A stretch of 39,423 nucleotides of DNA from Rubritalea profundi (GTDB lineage Bacteria; Verrucomicrobiota; Verrucomicrobiia; Verrucomicrobiales; Akkermansiaceae), in the NCBI RefSeq assembly GCF_002954445.1, contig NZ_MQWA01000001.1:4120095-4159517 (forward strand), written 5' to 3'. The first letter of the stretch is position 1; each line of letters opens with the position of its first letter. Positions 1 through 9,098 of this stretch are shown here, one piece after another. Position numbers and translations under genes: made by a program. The notes beneath the pieces are model-generated. The model was not told the DNA's origin. It saw only the letters and a program-made list of their open reading frames with translations, and made no database searches.

Positions 1-516
1 GGTTTAATAGTGATTAATAAGTTGGTCGAATACGGTCACCAACGCATCGTATTACTAGTGCGCGAGGAGCGCCGCAAACCCCACCCAGGATTACCCGAGC
101 GCTTCTTCCTCGAACAGCTTCAGGCGCATGGCATCCAAACGGGTCCCTACAACATTCCAGATTGGAAAGACACGCCGGAAGGCCTCGAACAATGCCTCAA
201 CAAGCTCTTTGCGCACACACCTCCAACGGCCCTATTGGTTGGAGACCCGGTTACCTTTCATGCGATCCAAACCAATTTGGGGCGCCTAGGAATCAATGCC
301 CCCGAAAACATCTCTCTCTACTGCAACGACTACAACGAAAGCTTTGAATGGTGCCGTCCATCCATCGCCCACCTCAGCTGGGATTATCGCCCGACCATTC
401 GCCGTGTCATGCAATGGATCAAAAACGTCTCCCAAGGACACGAGGACAAGAAGAAGAAGAGCTACACCAAGGCGGTTTTCAGTGAAGGCGCCAGCATTGG
501 CCCCGTGCCTCGATAA
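1..516 (+). CDS. LacI/GntR-type transcriptional regulator, C-terminal sensor domain (5' partial)
   Basis: The reading frame is open to the first base, so the gene starts outside the window and the GTG at position 10 is probably internal. The visible 171 residues look like the C-terminal half of a periplasmic-binding-protein-like effector domain: a YGHQRIVLL strand near the start, a PPTALLVGD segment, an LGINAPENISLYCND strand-turn and a final GASIGPVP. In LacI-family proteins the equivalents are the GHRRI, PTA, PEDISLVG and GxSxGP signatures. Such regulators bind a sugar-like ligand and release or bind an operator. In Verrucomicrobiota and Planctomycetota this type of sensor is often fused to a GntR-type helix-turn-helix, so the DNA-binding domain, which is not visible, could be LacI or GntR. 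The gene converges with the flavin reductase gene on the other strand, leaving 23 bases between them. Confidence 0.75.
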   Translation, partial: GLIVINKLVEYGHQRIVLLVREERRKPHPGLPERFFLEQLQAHGIQTGPYNIPDWKDTPEGLEQCLNKLFAHTPPTALLVGDPVTFHAIQTNLGRLGINAPENISLYCNDYNESFEWCRPSIAHLSWDYRPTIRRVMQWIKNVSQGHEDKKKKSYTKAVFSEGASIGPVPR

Positions 517-539
517 CTAGAATACCAGCCACTGGGGTT

Positions 540-1157
540 TTAACTGCTAGGTTTGCTTATTTGTATGCGGTCTCTGGTGCGGGTGTACCAGTCGGGGCTG
601 GCCATGCGGCCTATGGGCGCGTAATTAGAGCCGTTATCTAATAACCGTCCTGTTTCGGCATCGATCACACCGTCGCGTACGTGCACACGGTGGACAGTTC
701 CGACAACGAGCCTGTTGCCACCAATTTCAAGAGTTGTGTGCTCACGGCATTCTAGCGCAACTGGAGCTTCGACGATTCTGGGGACGGACACCACTGAGGA
801 TGCTTGGGTTGTGAATCCGACATGGTCGATTTCACTTTCTTCTGGCATCAAGCCCGCGGAGCATCCGACCATTTGTTGGGCTATTGCTTCATCGACCATA
901 TGCACGACAAACTCGCGGCTGCGGCGGATATTCCGAGCTGTGTCTTTTGGTATTCCAGACTCTTTGTTGCCTGGGGCCACGACAACCATCGGCGGCTCGC
1001 TACCGAAAACATTGAAAAATGAAAATGGTGCAGCATTCACCACTCCTGACTCGTTAATCGTTGTGATTAGAGCGATCGGCCGTGGTGTCACCAAGCCCGC
1101 CAAAATTCCATACGCCATGTCTGCATGACGTCCATCTAGATCAAATTCAATTGCCAT
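540..1157 (-). CDS. Flavin reductase family protein (FMN-binding split barrel)
   Basis: A 205-residue protein with the flavin reductase-like (DIM6/NTAB) layout: TPRPIALITTINESGVVNAAPFS near residues 24-46, where the backbone and the Asn/Ala/Pro loop contact FMN phosphate, then an S/F-rich strand, a KDTARNI segment (72-78) and a REFVVHMVDE strand (81-90). Members bind FMN and either reduce free flavin with NAD(P)H or act as flavin-dependent oxidoreductases of unknown substrate; which applies here cannot be told. ATG start. It follows hrpA by 47 bases on the same strand, so the two may be co-transcribed, but no functional link is evident. Length is normal for the family. Confidence 0.85.
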   Translation of the reverse strand: MAIEFDLDGRHADMAYGILAGLVTPRPIALITTINESGVVNAAPFSFFNVFGSEPPMVVVAPGNKESGIPKDTARNIRRSREFVVHMVDEAIAQQMVGCSAGLMPEESEIDHVGFTTQASSVVSVPRIVEAPVALECREHTTLEIGGNRLVVGTVHRVHVRDGVIDAETGRLLDNGSNYAPIGRMASPDWYTRTRDRIQISKPSS

Positions 1158-1204
1158 GGAAGACTACTAAGTCATCTTCCCCCTATTCGCCAACTTCTAA
1201 ACTG

Positions 1205-4200
1205 TTAAACCGTCACGCCGAGTTCGCTGAGTAGTGACTTTATCTTCTTTTCGCTGATGAACCCTGGCATTGATATGTTGGGAGCGAAAAGGGTGACTCG
1301 GAGAGCTTCTAACGCATAGCCGGCTTCGATGAGGCCGCAATCGGCGGGGCGATTTTTCATGTGATCATGCCACGGTAGGTAGATCTTGAGAATGCGGTCC
1401 ATTTTCTCGAGGTCCTTGTTGACTGGGTTTGCTTTGAGGCGATTTACCCGCTCAAGTATCGCGCTGAAGAAGACCTTGTAGTTGAGCAATGATTGCCAGC
1501 CTGCTTGAGTTGCGAAACCAGCGCGCAGGAGCCAATCGATTTGCTCTTGGATGTCTTCGGCAATTTCGTCGTAGTTAGGGTTTGAGCTATTGGTCTCGAG
1601 CCATGCAACCACTTCTCTGTAGTTAGAAATAGCGGATGCTAGAGCATCACATAAATTTTCAGCATGCACGAAGAGATCTCCACGACCATTGTCTGCTAGA
1701 GTTTCAAATGTCGATTGATCTCGCGGCATGCTCTTAGCGAAACTGCCCCGGACAACACAGCGTAGCAATTCGGATTGACTGACCCCCTTCCCTCCCAACA
1801 AAGGGAGGTACATTTTAGCGTCCATGCTCAGCGGCATTTTTTTACTGACGTATTTTGCGTGGTCGGTATTACGGAAAAGGAAGAATCGGACACAACCAGC
1901 TAAATGGCTGGTATCGGCTTGACGTTTGTCGGTGAAGACCTTCACGCTCACTCCATTGCCATCGTCGACTAGGGCTGGGTAACCTATACCACGTGGAGTC
2001 TCTACCCTTTCAGGTAAATCGCCACAGTCCCAGCTGCGCATGTCTTGGAAATCGTATTCTGCTCCAGTTTCTTCCTCAAATCGCTCAGTCATTTGGTCGC
2101 GCAGCGCATCACGTAATTCGCAAGCATCGTAGCCAATGGCTAGTTCATTTCCATCATCGTCACAGACCCATATCTTGGTGCGTAGCTCATCAGATAACTT
2201 ATCGATTTGAAACATGTTAGGCTCAATTCTCACGCGTGTTCTATCGCATAAAAACTCAGCCAACTCAGAATAAAGACCCTGACTGGGAGTTCGGCAGCAC
2301 CACTCGTCGGCAAATGCTTGGGCAGTGTGAGCCGCTGGATTACAGGCGATCCGAAGAGGTTTAGGCAACGACTTTATCAAGATGGTGACACGCTCATAGA
2401 GCTGCCCCATCACTCCCCATTCTGCAAGCCACTCAGGGAAATTGACTAATTGGTCGATGTGCGCACCGATAGTGACGCCGTCATCGGACTCACCGGGAGC
2501 GACTCGGTAATAGACCGGGTAGACTTCCTCATCAAAATAGATTTCATCTGGATAGAGACTCGAATCAGGCAGTTCGCCGTAGACAAATTCCTCCACCTTT
2601 GGATCGAGAGCGTCGGGGTGCTTAGTCATCCAGCGCCAGAACTGTTTGGCCGTGCACATGTCTGCGGGAAGCTGTTGCTCGAAGTACTCGACAACCGACT
2701 CCTCACTCCAGATTCCGTCGCGACGGCGTAGCTTCACTTCTAGACTGGCGATTTCCTCACGAAATCCCTCGATCGTAGCGAGGGCGTCAGGATTATTCTT
2801 CATGCCTCCAGCTAGCAAGCCTTCACGAATAAAGACTCCACGTGCGGCTTGTGGGTCGATCTTACCAAAATGAACATTGCGGTTATCAATGATTGTGAGG
2901 CCAGCGCAAACAACAATCTCTTTGGCATAGACCGCGCCTTGCTTCTTGTCCCACACTGCCGAGTGATAGCGGCTGCGACAGAGCTGCGGCGCCACTTCCT
3001 CTAACCACAATGGATCGAGCTTTGCGACACGGCGCGCCCAGAGACGTGTGGTATCGACCATTTCGTAGCCAATGACCCACTCGAGTGGCTTCTTCTTTCC
3101 GAATAGCCCAGAGCCGGGGAAAATGGCAAACTCAAGCCCGCCGCCACTTTTGTAAGTGCGTTTTTCTTTCTCATAGAGTCCGATCTGCCGGGGCATTCCA
3201 CTGAGCAATGACTTGTGGATCTGATCGTAGTCTAACGAATACGCCTCATTGGTATTAAGAATGTGGCTGTGCCAGCGGAAGGCCTCGCGACCTAACACGG
3301 CTAGCTCGTGGTGGAGATTCCCCCACTCTAGCACCCTTCTGAAATTTAAGAACTTCTGTCGGCAAAACTTCCTCAGCTGGTTTTGCTTCCACTTTCTACC
3401 ATCCTTGAATTGGTGGAGGTCGACCCAGAGATGAATCAACGACATGAAATCTGAGTCCACGTCTTGCCATTTCTGATGAACGGCATCGGCTTCTTTAGCC
3501 TTTTCCGCCGGACGTTCGCGAGGGTCCATGATGCTCAAGCCACTGACGATAACCAGCATCGCATCCAGACAGCCACGGTGGCGCGACTCTAGTAACATTT
3601 TGCCCAAGCGTGGCTCCACCGGAATGCGGCCAATCATGGCGCCAGTCTTGGTTAACTCATGGTCGCCATCGAGGGCATTTATTTCGCGCAGTGTGCGGTA
3701 GCCTTCGTTGATGTGCTTACTCGATGGTGGGTCGAGGAAGGGAAAATCCTCGATTGCAGCCAGCCCGAGTGATTTCATCCGAAGGATCACCCCTGCGAGT
3801 GATGAACGCCTGATCTCTGGGTCGGTAAATTCTGAACGTTCATCAAAATCATCTTCCTCATAGAGACGCACACAGACACCTTCACTGACTCGACCACATC
3901 GGCCTTTGCGCTGGTTGGCACTCGCTTGTGATGTTTTCTCTATCTGTAGACGCTGGACCTGACGGGCTGGGCTCCAACGGCTCACGCGGGCGACCCCAGT
4001 GTCCACCACGTAGACGATGCCTGGAATGGTCAGGGAAGTTTCCGCGACATTGGTAGCCAGTATCACTCTGCGGCTTCTGCCATTTGGACTGAAAACTTCT
4101 TGTTGCTCATTTAAACCCAGCCTAGCAAACAATGGTAAGATTTTAGTCCCGCCCCAGTTGCGTCCATCTAGCACATCCGCACACTCGCGGATCTCGCGCT

Positions 4201-4897
4201 CGCCAGGTAGAAAGACTAGAATGTCTCCACTGCGGTCCGTTCTAGAAATCCATTCGATCGCGCGGGCGACGTGTCGGGCCGAGTCTTCGGTATTTTCTTT
4301 TGGTAAATAGTGGGTCTCTACGGGAAAGGTCCGGCCCTCGACGTGAATCACTGGAGCCTTATTAAAGAACTCTGAGAAGCCACCGGCATCGAGTGTGGCT
4401 GAAGAAATGAGCACTTTGAGATCTGGTCGGCGAGCCATCAGGATCTTCAAATAACCTAAGAGGAAATCGATATTGAGGCTGCGCTCGTGCGCTTCATCAA
4501 TGATCAGCACGCTGTATTGCTTGAGCTCGGGATCTCCTTGAGTCTCGGCGAGCAGGATACCGTCGGTCATGAACTTCACACGCGTCGACTTGCATGTGTT
4601 GTCTTGGAAACGAACTTGGTAGCCCACCTCTTGCCCTAGGCTGACAGCCATTTCTTCGGCTACGCGTTTTGAGACGCTGGCTGCAGCTAGTCGCCTTGGT
4701 TGGGTACAACCGACACGTCCACGCATTCTTTTTTCCTGAATGTACTCGAGAGCCATTTTAGGAAGCTGCGTTGTTTTACCCGAGCCCGTGTCGCCCACGA
4801 CGACGGTGAGTTGATTTTCGTGAAGAGATTTTAGAATCGCTTCACGCTCCCTGCTGACGGGTAAATCCGGGTACTTTAGCGCTAATACAGTCTGCAT
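1205..4897 (-). CDS. hrpA: ATP-dependent RNA helicase HrpA (DEAH-box)
   Basis: A 1230-residue DEAH-box helicase. From the ATG at 4897, Walker A GDTGSGKTT is at residues 35-43 and the DEAH box is at 134-137, followed by SSATLD (motif III) and NVAETSLTIPG and QRKGRCGRV (motifs V and VI). Helicase-associated and OB-fold regions follow, and the C-terminal third matches the DUF3418 region seen in long bacterial HrpA proteins (DLPERVETPRGIGYPAL). HrpA unwinds RNA and is linked to mRNA processing and rescue of stalled ribosomes. The frame extends 14 codons further to a TTG at 4939, but neither start has a clear ribosome binding site. I prefer the ATG because the motif spacing then looks usual and the added residues look non-conserved. 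The gene is divergent from the SGNH hydrolase gene. Confidence 0.93.
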   Translation of the reverse strand: MQTVLALKYPDLPVSREREAILKSLHENQLTVVVGDTGSGKTTQLPKMALEYIQEKRMRGRVGCTQPRRLAAASVSKRVAEEMAVSLGQEVGYQVRFQDNTCKSTRVKFMTDGILLAETQGDPELKQYSVLIIDEAHERSLNIDFLLGYLKILMARRPDLKVLISSATLDAGGFSEFFNKAPVIHVEGRTFPVETHYLPKENTEDSARHVARAIEWISRTDRSGDILVFLPGEREIRECADVLDGRNWGGTKILPLFARLGLNEQQEVFSPNGRSRRVILATNVAETSLTIPGIVYVVDTGVARVSRWSPARQVQRLQIEKTSQASANQRKGRCGRVSEGVCVRLYEEDDFDERSEFTDPEIRRSSLAGVILRMKSLGLAAIEDFPFLDPPSSKHINEGYRTLREINALDGDHELTKTGAMIGRIPVEPRLGKMLLESRHRGCLDAMLVIVSGLSIMDPRERPAEKAKEADAVHQKWQDVDSDFMSLIHLWVDLHQFKDGRKWKQNQLRKFCRQKFLNFRRVLEWGNLHHELAVLGREAFRWHSHILNTNEAYSLDYDQIHKSLLSGMPRQIGLYEKEKRTYKSGGGLEFAIFPGSGLFGKKKPLEWVIGYEMVDTTRLWARRVAKLDPLWLEEVAPQLCRSRYHSAVWDKKQGAVYAKEIVVCAGLTIIDNRNVHFGKIDPQAARGVFIREGLLAGGMKNNPDALATIEGFREEIASLEVKLRRRDGIWSEESVVEYFEQQLPADMCTAKQFWRWMTKHPDALDPKVEEFVYGELPDSSLYPDEIYFDEEVYPVYYRVAPGESDDGVTIGAHIDQLVNFPEWLAEWGVMGQLYERVTILIKSLPKPLRIACNPAAHTAQAFADEWCCRTPSQGLYSELAEFLCDRTRVRIEPNMFQIDKLSDELRTKIWVCDDDGNELAIGYDACELRDALRDQMTERFEEETGAEYDFQDMRSWDCGDLPERVETPRGIGYPALVDDGNGVSVKVFTDKRQADTSHLAGCVRFFLFRNTDHAKYVSKKMPLSMDAKMYLPLLGGKGVSQSELLRCVVRGSFAKSMPRDQSTFETLADNGRGDLFVHAENLCDALASAISNYREVVAWLETNSSNPNYDEIAEDIQEQIDWLLRAGFATQAGWQSLLNYKVFFSAILERVNRLKANPVNKDLEKMDRILKIYLPWHDHMKNRPADCGLIEAGYALEALRVTLFAPNISMPGFISEKKIKSLLSELGVTV

Positions 4898-5016
4898 AAT
4901 GTGCGCCGCCAGATGGCACCAAATTTCTTGAAAGTTCAAGGACTAAGCCGCTGTATTACTACACTGATACCACAGATGTGACTATGCCCGACCACCAAGC
5001 AAGCCCACTTAATTTA

Positions 5017-5045
5017 TTGTGGTGCGGCCTGAACCACACTATGAC
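5017..5045 (+). promoter_or_regulatory. Candidate sigma-70-like promoter for the 5.1-9 kb operon
   Basis: TTGTGG (5017-5022) and TATGAC (5040-5045) are 17 bases apart, a plausible -35/-10 pair ahead of the SGNH hydrolase gene. An imperfect dyad GTGGT...ACCAC (9-base spacer) lies inside and could be an operator. The -10 match is weak, so this is only a candidate. Confidence 0.25.
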
Positions 5046-5113
5046 AAAGCCATATAGCGGCTAAATACCCCCACCAAGCTCATGACACCTTTCCCTACCT
5101 CCACATCTATCTA

Positions 5114-6067
5114 ATGAAGTTAGCTCTACAGATCATCCTCCTCTGCCTGTTACCCACCAATCTGATGGCGGGAGCAAGCCAAGATTCTAGAGCGCACCGC
5201 AAGCTTCTTGTACATGCCGACCGGATTGTCTTCTTAGGAGACTCCATCACCTACAGTGGTGGCTACGTCGCAAACTTTGAAACTTGGCTAAAGTCGCTCT
5301 ATAGCCGCCGCAACATTGACGTCATCAATCTTGGTTTGCCCTCTGAGACAGTCTCAGGGCTTTCCGAAGACGGCCATGCTGGCGGTAGATTCCCTCGTCC
5401 AGACTTGTTTACGCGACTCGACTCAGTACTGAGCAAGTCCAAGCCGTCGCTCATCTTTGCCAGCTATGGAATGAACTGCGGCATCTACCAAGCCTTCGAC
5501 CAAGAGCGCTTTTCTGCCTACAAACAAGGCATTGAGAGATTGAAGAATAAAGCAGAGGCTGCTGGAGCAAAGATCGTCTTCATCACCCCTACCCCATATG
5601 ACTCACACGGCAAAGCTCATCCTTACGTGGGAGTTCTCGATAAATACAGTGAGTGGTTAGTGAGCCGCCGCGGCGATGGCTGGATGGTGATCGATCTACA
5701 CAGCCACATGCTGGCGGCGTTAGAGGAAGCCAAAAAGGCAAACCCTAGCTTCACCTATCAAAAAGACAAAGTCCACCCGAACACTCAAGGTCACTGGGTA
5801 ATGACTCAGCCCATCCTTCAATGGTTTGGTGACACCCCATCATCCAGAGCTAGTTCCGTCACCGAAGTCATCAACCTGCACAAACTACCAGCAGGAATAA
5901 AGCCACTGATTCAAAAGAGAATGGAGCTCAAGCGATCCGCCTGGCTGACACACACTGGCCACACCCGACCAGGCGTCAAAGCTGGACTTCCTCTCGATAA
6001 AGCTAAAATTGAGGAGAAGAAACTCAACAGAGAAATCAATCGCTTGGTAAAACTCTCTGGTCAGTAG
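5114..6067 (+). CDS. Exported SGNH/GDSL hydrolase
   Basis: A 317-residue protein with a short signal peptide (hydrophobic residues 4-17, likely cut after LMA at 17-19). Block I is FLGDSIT with nucleophile Ser44; block III is the YGMNCG segment near 119-124; block V is the DKVHPN segment with Asp218 and His221. These make it an SGNH esterase or lipase-like enzyme acting outside the cytoplasm, on an ester bond of a polysaccharide acetyl group or a lipid. The true substrate is not evident. The roughly 80-residue tail after the catalytic domain is basic and Lys-rich, as in many Planctomycetota/Verrucomicrobiota homologues. It lies 29 bases upstream of creB in the same direction and could be read with it. 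Confidence 0.85.
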   Translation: MKLALQIILLCLLPTNLMAGASQDSRAHRKLLVHADRIVFLGDSITYSGGYVANFETWLKSLYSRRNIDVINLGLPSETVSGLSEDGHAGGRFPRPDLFTRLDSVLSKSKPSLIFASYGMNCGIYQAFDQERFSAYKQGIERLKNKAEAAGAKIVFITPTPYDSHGKAHPYVGVLDKYSEWLVSRRGDGWMVIDLHSHMLAALEEAKKANPSFTYQKDKVHPNTQGHWVMTQPILQWFGDTPSSRASSVTEVINLHKLPAGIKPLIQKRMELKRSAWLTHTGHTRPGVKAGLPLDKAKIEEKKLNREINRLVKLSGQ

Positions 6068-6096
6068 AGTAAAAGTATCTAGTTTCTCTGTCAGGT

Positions 6097-6789
6097 ATGG
6101 CAGCAGCACACATTCTCATCGTTGAAGACGAACTCTCGATAGCAGAGAACCTCATCTACGCTCTCGAAACGGAGAACTTCTCCACCACACATCTCTCTAT
6201 CGGAGCGACAGTTGTAGAGACCCTCAAAACTTCTCACTTCGACTTGGTTGTCCTAGATGTCGGGCTTCCCGACATTATGGGTTTTGATGTCTGTAGGGAA
6301 ATTCGCAGCTTTAGTTCAATTCCGATCCTCTTTCTCACTGCGCGCAATTCAGAGATCGACCATGTTCTCGGTCTCGAACTCGGCGCTGATGACTACGTCA
6401 CAAAGCCATTCAGCCCACGTGAACTCGCCGCCAGAATCCGGGCTATCCTGCGACGCAGCTCTGAAAAAAAACCTGAGGTTATCAGTAAATCGCTACTCGA
6501 ACACGACTCAAGCGCTATGCGCATCAACTGTGCTGGAGCCTTGTTAGATCTCACAGCACACGAATATAAATTGCTGGCAACATTCATGTCACAGCCTGGT
6601 CGCACCTTCACCCGTGACCAACTGCTAGAGCGAGCTTGGGAAGATCCAGGTTCAGCGATGGATCGCACTGTCGATGCCCACATCAAGTCCCTCCGAGCAA
6701 AATTACGCGATGCCTCTGAGCATTGTACTGAGGTCATCCAGACTCGTAGAGGGCTAGGCTACTGCTACCACTCCCCCGATGAAGTTTAA
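6097..6789 (+). CDS. creB: Response regulator, OmpR family, CreB-like
   Basis: A 230-residue regulator. The N-terminal receiver domain (about 5-118) has the acidic pocket EDE, phospho-acceptor Asp54 in VVLDVGLPD, and the conserved Lys of the YVTKPFSPREL turn. The C-terminal winged helix (about 135-225) shows LTAHEYKLL, RTFTRDQLLERAW, DRTVDAHIKSLRAKL and the RGLGYCY wing. The combination with the next gene points to the CreB/CreC pair of gammaproteobacteria, where it answers to carbon status and beta-lactam stress. The gene's last 11 bases overlap creC, which suggests translational coupling. The adjacent ABC transporter genes suggest a possible target operon, but no CreB box was identified. 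Confidence 0.85.
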   Translation: MAAAHILIVEDELSIAENLIYALETENFSTTHLSIGATVVETLKTSHFDLVVLDVGLPDIMGFDVCREIRSFSSIPILFLTARNSEIDHVLGLELGADDYVTKPFSPRELAARIRAILRRSSEKKPEVISKSLLEHDSSAMRINCAGALLDLTAHEYKLLATFMSQPGRTFTRDQLLERAWEDPGSAMDRTVDAHIKSLRAKLRDASEHCTEVIQTRRGLGYCYHSPDEV

Positions 6790-8230
6790 CCTCAAAGCCC
6801 CCATGCGGATCACCCGCATCGTTGTATTCCTAGTCGTCTACATTACAGGCTTAGGATTCTACTCGCTTTACCGGAACCTAACATCCGAGCTTGAAGATCA
6901 AACTTTCCAAGCAACAGAAGAATCTCTGGTAGATACAGCTCACATCTTTGCAGCTCAACTAGAGAGTCAACTTTCTGAGACTGACAAAATTCCTTATCAG
7001 AGCATACACCAAGCATTAACTAAAGCCAAAGAGCACCAATTCAAGGCCAACATCTTTGGTATGGAGAAGACTCAGATAGGTTGTAACTTCTACATCACTG
7101 GAGCCGACGGGATTATCATCCACGACTCCTCTCACCCAGAACGAATCGGCAAAAACTTTTCCCTCTACAACGATGTGCTGTTAGCACTGAAGGACGAATA
7201 CGCAGTGCGTTCCTCACGTGACGACGAAGACAACTCGAAGAGCTCGGTGCTCTATGTCGCAGCTCCTATCAAAAATGCGGAGGAGGACATCGTAGGAGTC
7301 ATTTCCGTCTACAAGGCACAAAACGATCTACGCCCCTTCATTGACAAGCGTCATCGCTCCATCCTTATCTCGCTTGCACTGATCGGCACTGGTATTGCCG
7401 CTTTTACCATCGCTGTTTTCATCTGGTTATTCAGACCATTGGGGAGACTCACCAATTACGCCCGAGCTATCACCCGTGGCGAACGCCCGCAATACCCAAA
7501 ACTTGGTAAAGGTCGGGAAGCTAACACCCTGGGTAAAGCCCTCCGTGACATGCGAGCATCCCTCGATGGTCGACGCTACATGGAGCAATACACCCAGATG
7601 CTAACACATGAGTTAAAAAGCCCACTGGCAGCGATTCAAGGAGCCTCAGAGCTATTAGAGGAAGACATGCCTGACCATCAGCGTGATAAATTTCTTAGGA
7701 ACATTCGTCAGGAGACCCAGCGCTCGACCGATATTATTGACGGACTACTCAAGCTCTCACATCTAGAAGCAAAGGATTCATTACTCCAACGACAGCCCAT
7801 TGTCGTAAGCAGCCTTTTTTCTGAGGTGAATGAATTTGTCAAAACTCGGCTAACCACGAAACAGCTCACACTTGAAATCTGCTGTCCGGAGACTTTGAAA
7901 ACTCATGGTGATGCCATGATGCTGGAAACCGCTCTGGTGAACTTGCTAGAAAACGCGATCGAGTTTTCCCCCGAAAAATCGGTGATCCACCTCAGTGCCT
8001 CTGAGTCAGATGGAAAAATCGTGCTATCGGTCATGGATCACGGTCCTGGTCTCGCACCATTCGTTAAAGAACGCGCATTCGAGCACTTCTTCTCGATGCG
8101 TGAGAACAGTAAAGGTAGCGGACTCGGACTCGTATTTGTCAAAGAAGTAGCCAAACTACACGCGGGCTCCGTCAGCCTAGAGAACCACCACAGTGGCGGA
8201 GCTGTCGCAAGCATCACTCTACCTCGATAA
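6779..8230 (+). CDS. creC: Sensor histidine kinase, CreC-like
   Basis: A 483-residue membrane kinase. TM1 lies at about 13-30 and TM2 at about 195-220, flanking an extracytoplasmic sensor of roughly 165 residues with a cache-like look (GCNFYITGADGIIIHDSS). A HAMP segment follows (RPLGRLTNYARAITRGE). The dimerisation/phosphotransfer box LTHELKSPLAAI carries His277, and the ATP lid has the N box (LVNLLENAIEF), DHGPG and GSGLGLVFVKEV. Length and arrangement fit CreC. The ATG at 6779 overlaps the creB stop region; the ATG eight codons later (MRITRI) is an alternative start that would give a basic leader just before TM1. Confidence 0.87.
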   Translation: MKFNLKAPMRITRIVVFLVVYITGLGFYSLYRNLTSELEDQTFQATEESLVDTAHIFAAQLESQLSETDKIPYQSIHQALTKAKEHQFKANIFGMEKTQIGCNFYITGADGIIIHDSSHPERIGKNFSLYNDVLLALKDEYAVRSSRDDEDNSKSSVLYVAAPIKNAEEDIVGVISVYKAQNDLRPFIDKRHRSILISLALIGTGIAAFTIAVFIWLFRPLGRLTNYARAITRGERPQYPKLGKGREANTLGKALRDMRASLDGRRYMEQYTQMLTHELKSPLAAIQGASELLEEDMPDHQRDKFLRNIRQETQRSTDIIDGLLKLSHLEAKDSLLQRQPIVVSSLFSEVNEFVKTRLTTKQLTLEICCPETLKTHGDAMMLETALVNLLENAIEFSPEKSVIHLSASESDGKIVLSVMDHGPGLAPFVKERAFEHFFSMRENSKGSGLGLVFVKEVAKLHAGSVSLENHHSGGAVASITLPR

Positions 8231-8273
8231 AAAAGCTTAAAACACCCCACTCTTTGCAGATTTCCGCTAACAC

Positions 8274-9098
8274 ATGAAAAAGCCATTGATCATCTTCCTT
8301 GGGCTGATTGCAGTCCTCGTGCTTTGCCTTATTGCACTCAGTCAACGCGAAAAATCCGATTCCTCAGACCACTCACCAGCAGACACTCTCACCCTCTATT
8401 GCGCAGCTGGATTGCGCAATCCAGTTAGTGACATCATCGATCAATACACCAGTGAAACCGGTCGTAAGGTCACTGTCATCTACAATGGGTCTGGAGCCTT
8501 GCTCTCACAGATTCAACTAGGCAAAGGTGACCTGTACCTCCCAGCTAACATTTTCTACATCAGAGAAGCACAGAAACTGGGACTCGCCGCTGACGAAACT
8601 ATCCCAGTAAGCTACCTCACCGCCAAGATCATTGTCCGAAAAAACAACACCAGCATCCAGAGCCTCGACGACCTAACCAAACCTGGGGTCCGCATTTCTT
8701 TCGCTAACAAGTCAGCCGCCATTGGCAAATTCACCCGGAGAATTCTCACAGAAAATGGTCTTCTAAAAAATATAGAAGCCAATATCATCGTCACTAAACC
8801 AACGGTCAACAGCATCATCCAGGACGTCACAATCGGTAGTGCCGACGCCACCATTGCATGGGGTGCTTTAGCAGAAAACTCACCCGAACTACGCACCATT
8901 GAAGTACCCATCTTTACTGCTCAAAAAAGCCACGCCAGCATCACGCTACTCAGATCCACAAGAAACCAAGCCAAGGCCATGCACTTAGCACGCTATATCT
9001 CAGCGAATGACAAAGGCCTAGAGACCTTCAAATCCTATGGTTTTGAAACTCACTCACCAACGAAGGATAAAAAAGAGCTTCCTAAACCATCACTCTAA
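8274..9098 (+). CDS. modA: Molybdate/tungstate-type ABC transporter substrate-binding protein
   Basis: A 274-residue extracytoplasmic binding protein with an N-terminal hydrophobic signal or anchor (residues 4-22; no good lipobox). The body follows the ModA plan: TLTLYCAAGLRNPVSDI, then NGSGALLSQIQLGKGDLYLPA, where backbone and Ser contacts hold the oxyanion, a DDLTKPGVRISFAN strand near the domain hinge, and a C-terminal DADATIAW-like segment. ModA proteins bind molybdate or tungstate and pass it to the permease; sequence alone does not separate the two oxyanions. The gene starts 43 bases after creC and the permease frame starts immediately after its stop, so modA-modB is a tight unit. Confidence 0.85.
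   Translation: MKKPLIIFLGLIAVLVLCLIALSQREKSDSSDHSPADTLTLYCAAGLRNPVSDIIDQYTSETGRKVTVIYNGSGALLSQIQLGKGDLYLPANIFYIREAQKLGLAADETIPVSYLTAKIIVRKNNTSIQSLDDLTKPGVRISFANKSAAIGKFTRRILTENGLLKNIEANIIVTKPTVNSIIQDVTIGSADATIAWGALAENSPELRTIEVPIFTAQKSHASITLLRSTRNQAKAMHLARYISANDKGLETFKSYGFETHSPTKDKKELPKPSL

Noticed and set aside
715-1128. 137-residue plus-strand frame
   Set aside because: Antisense to the flavin reductase-like gene.
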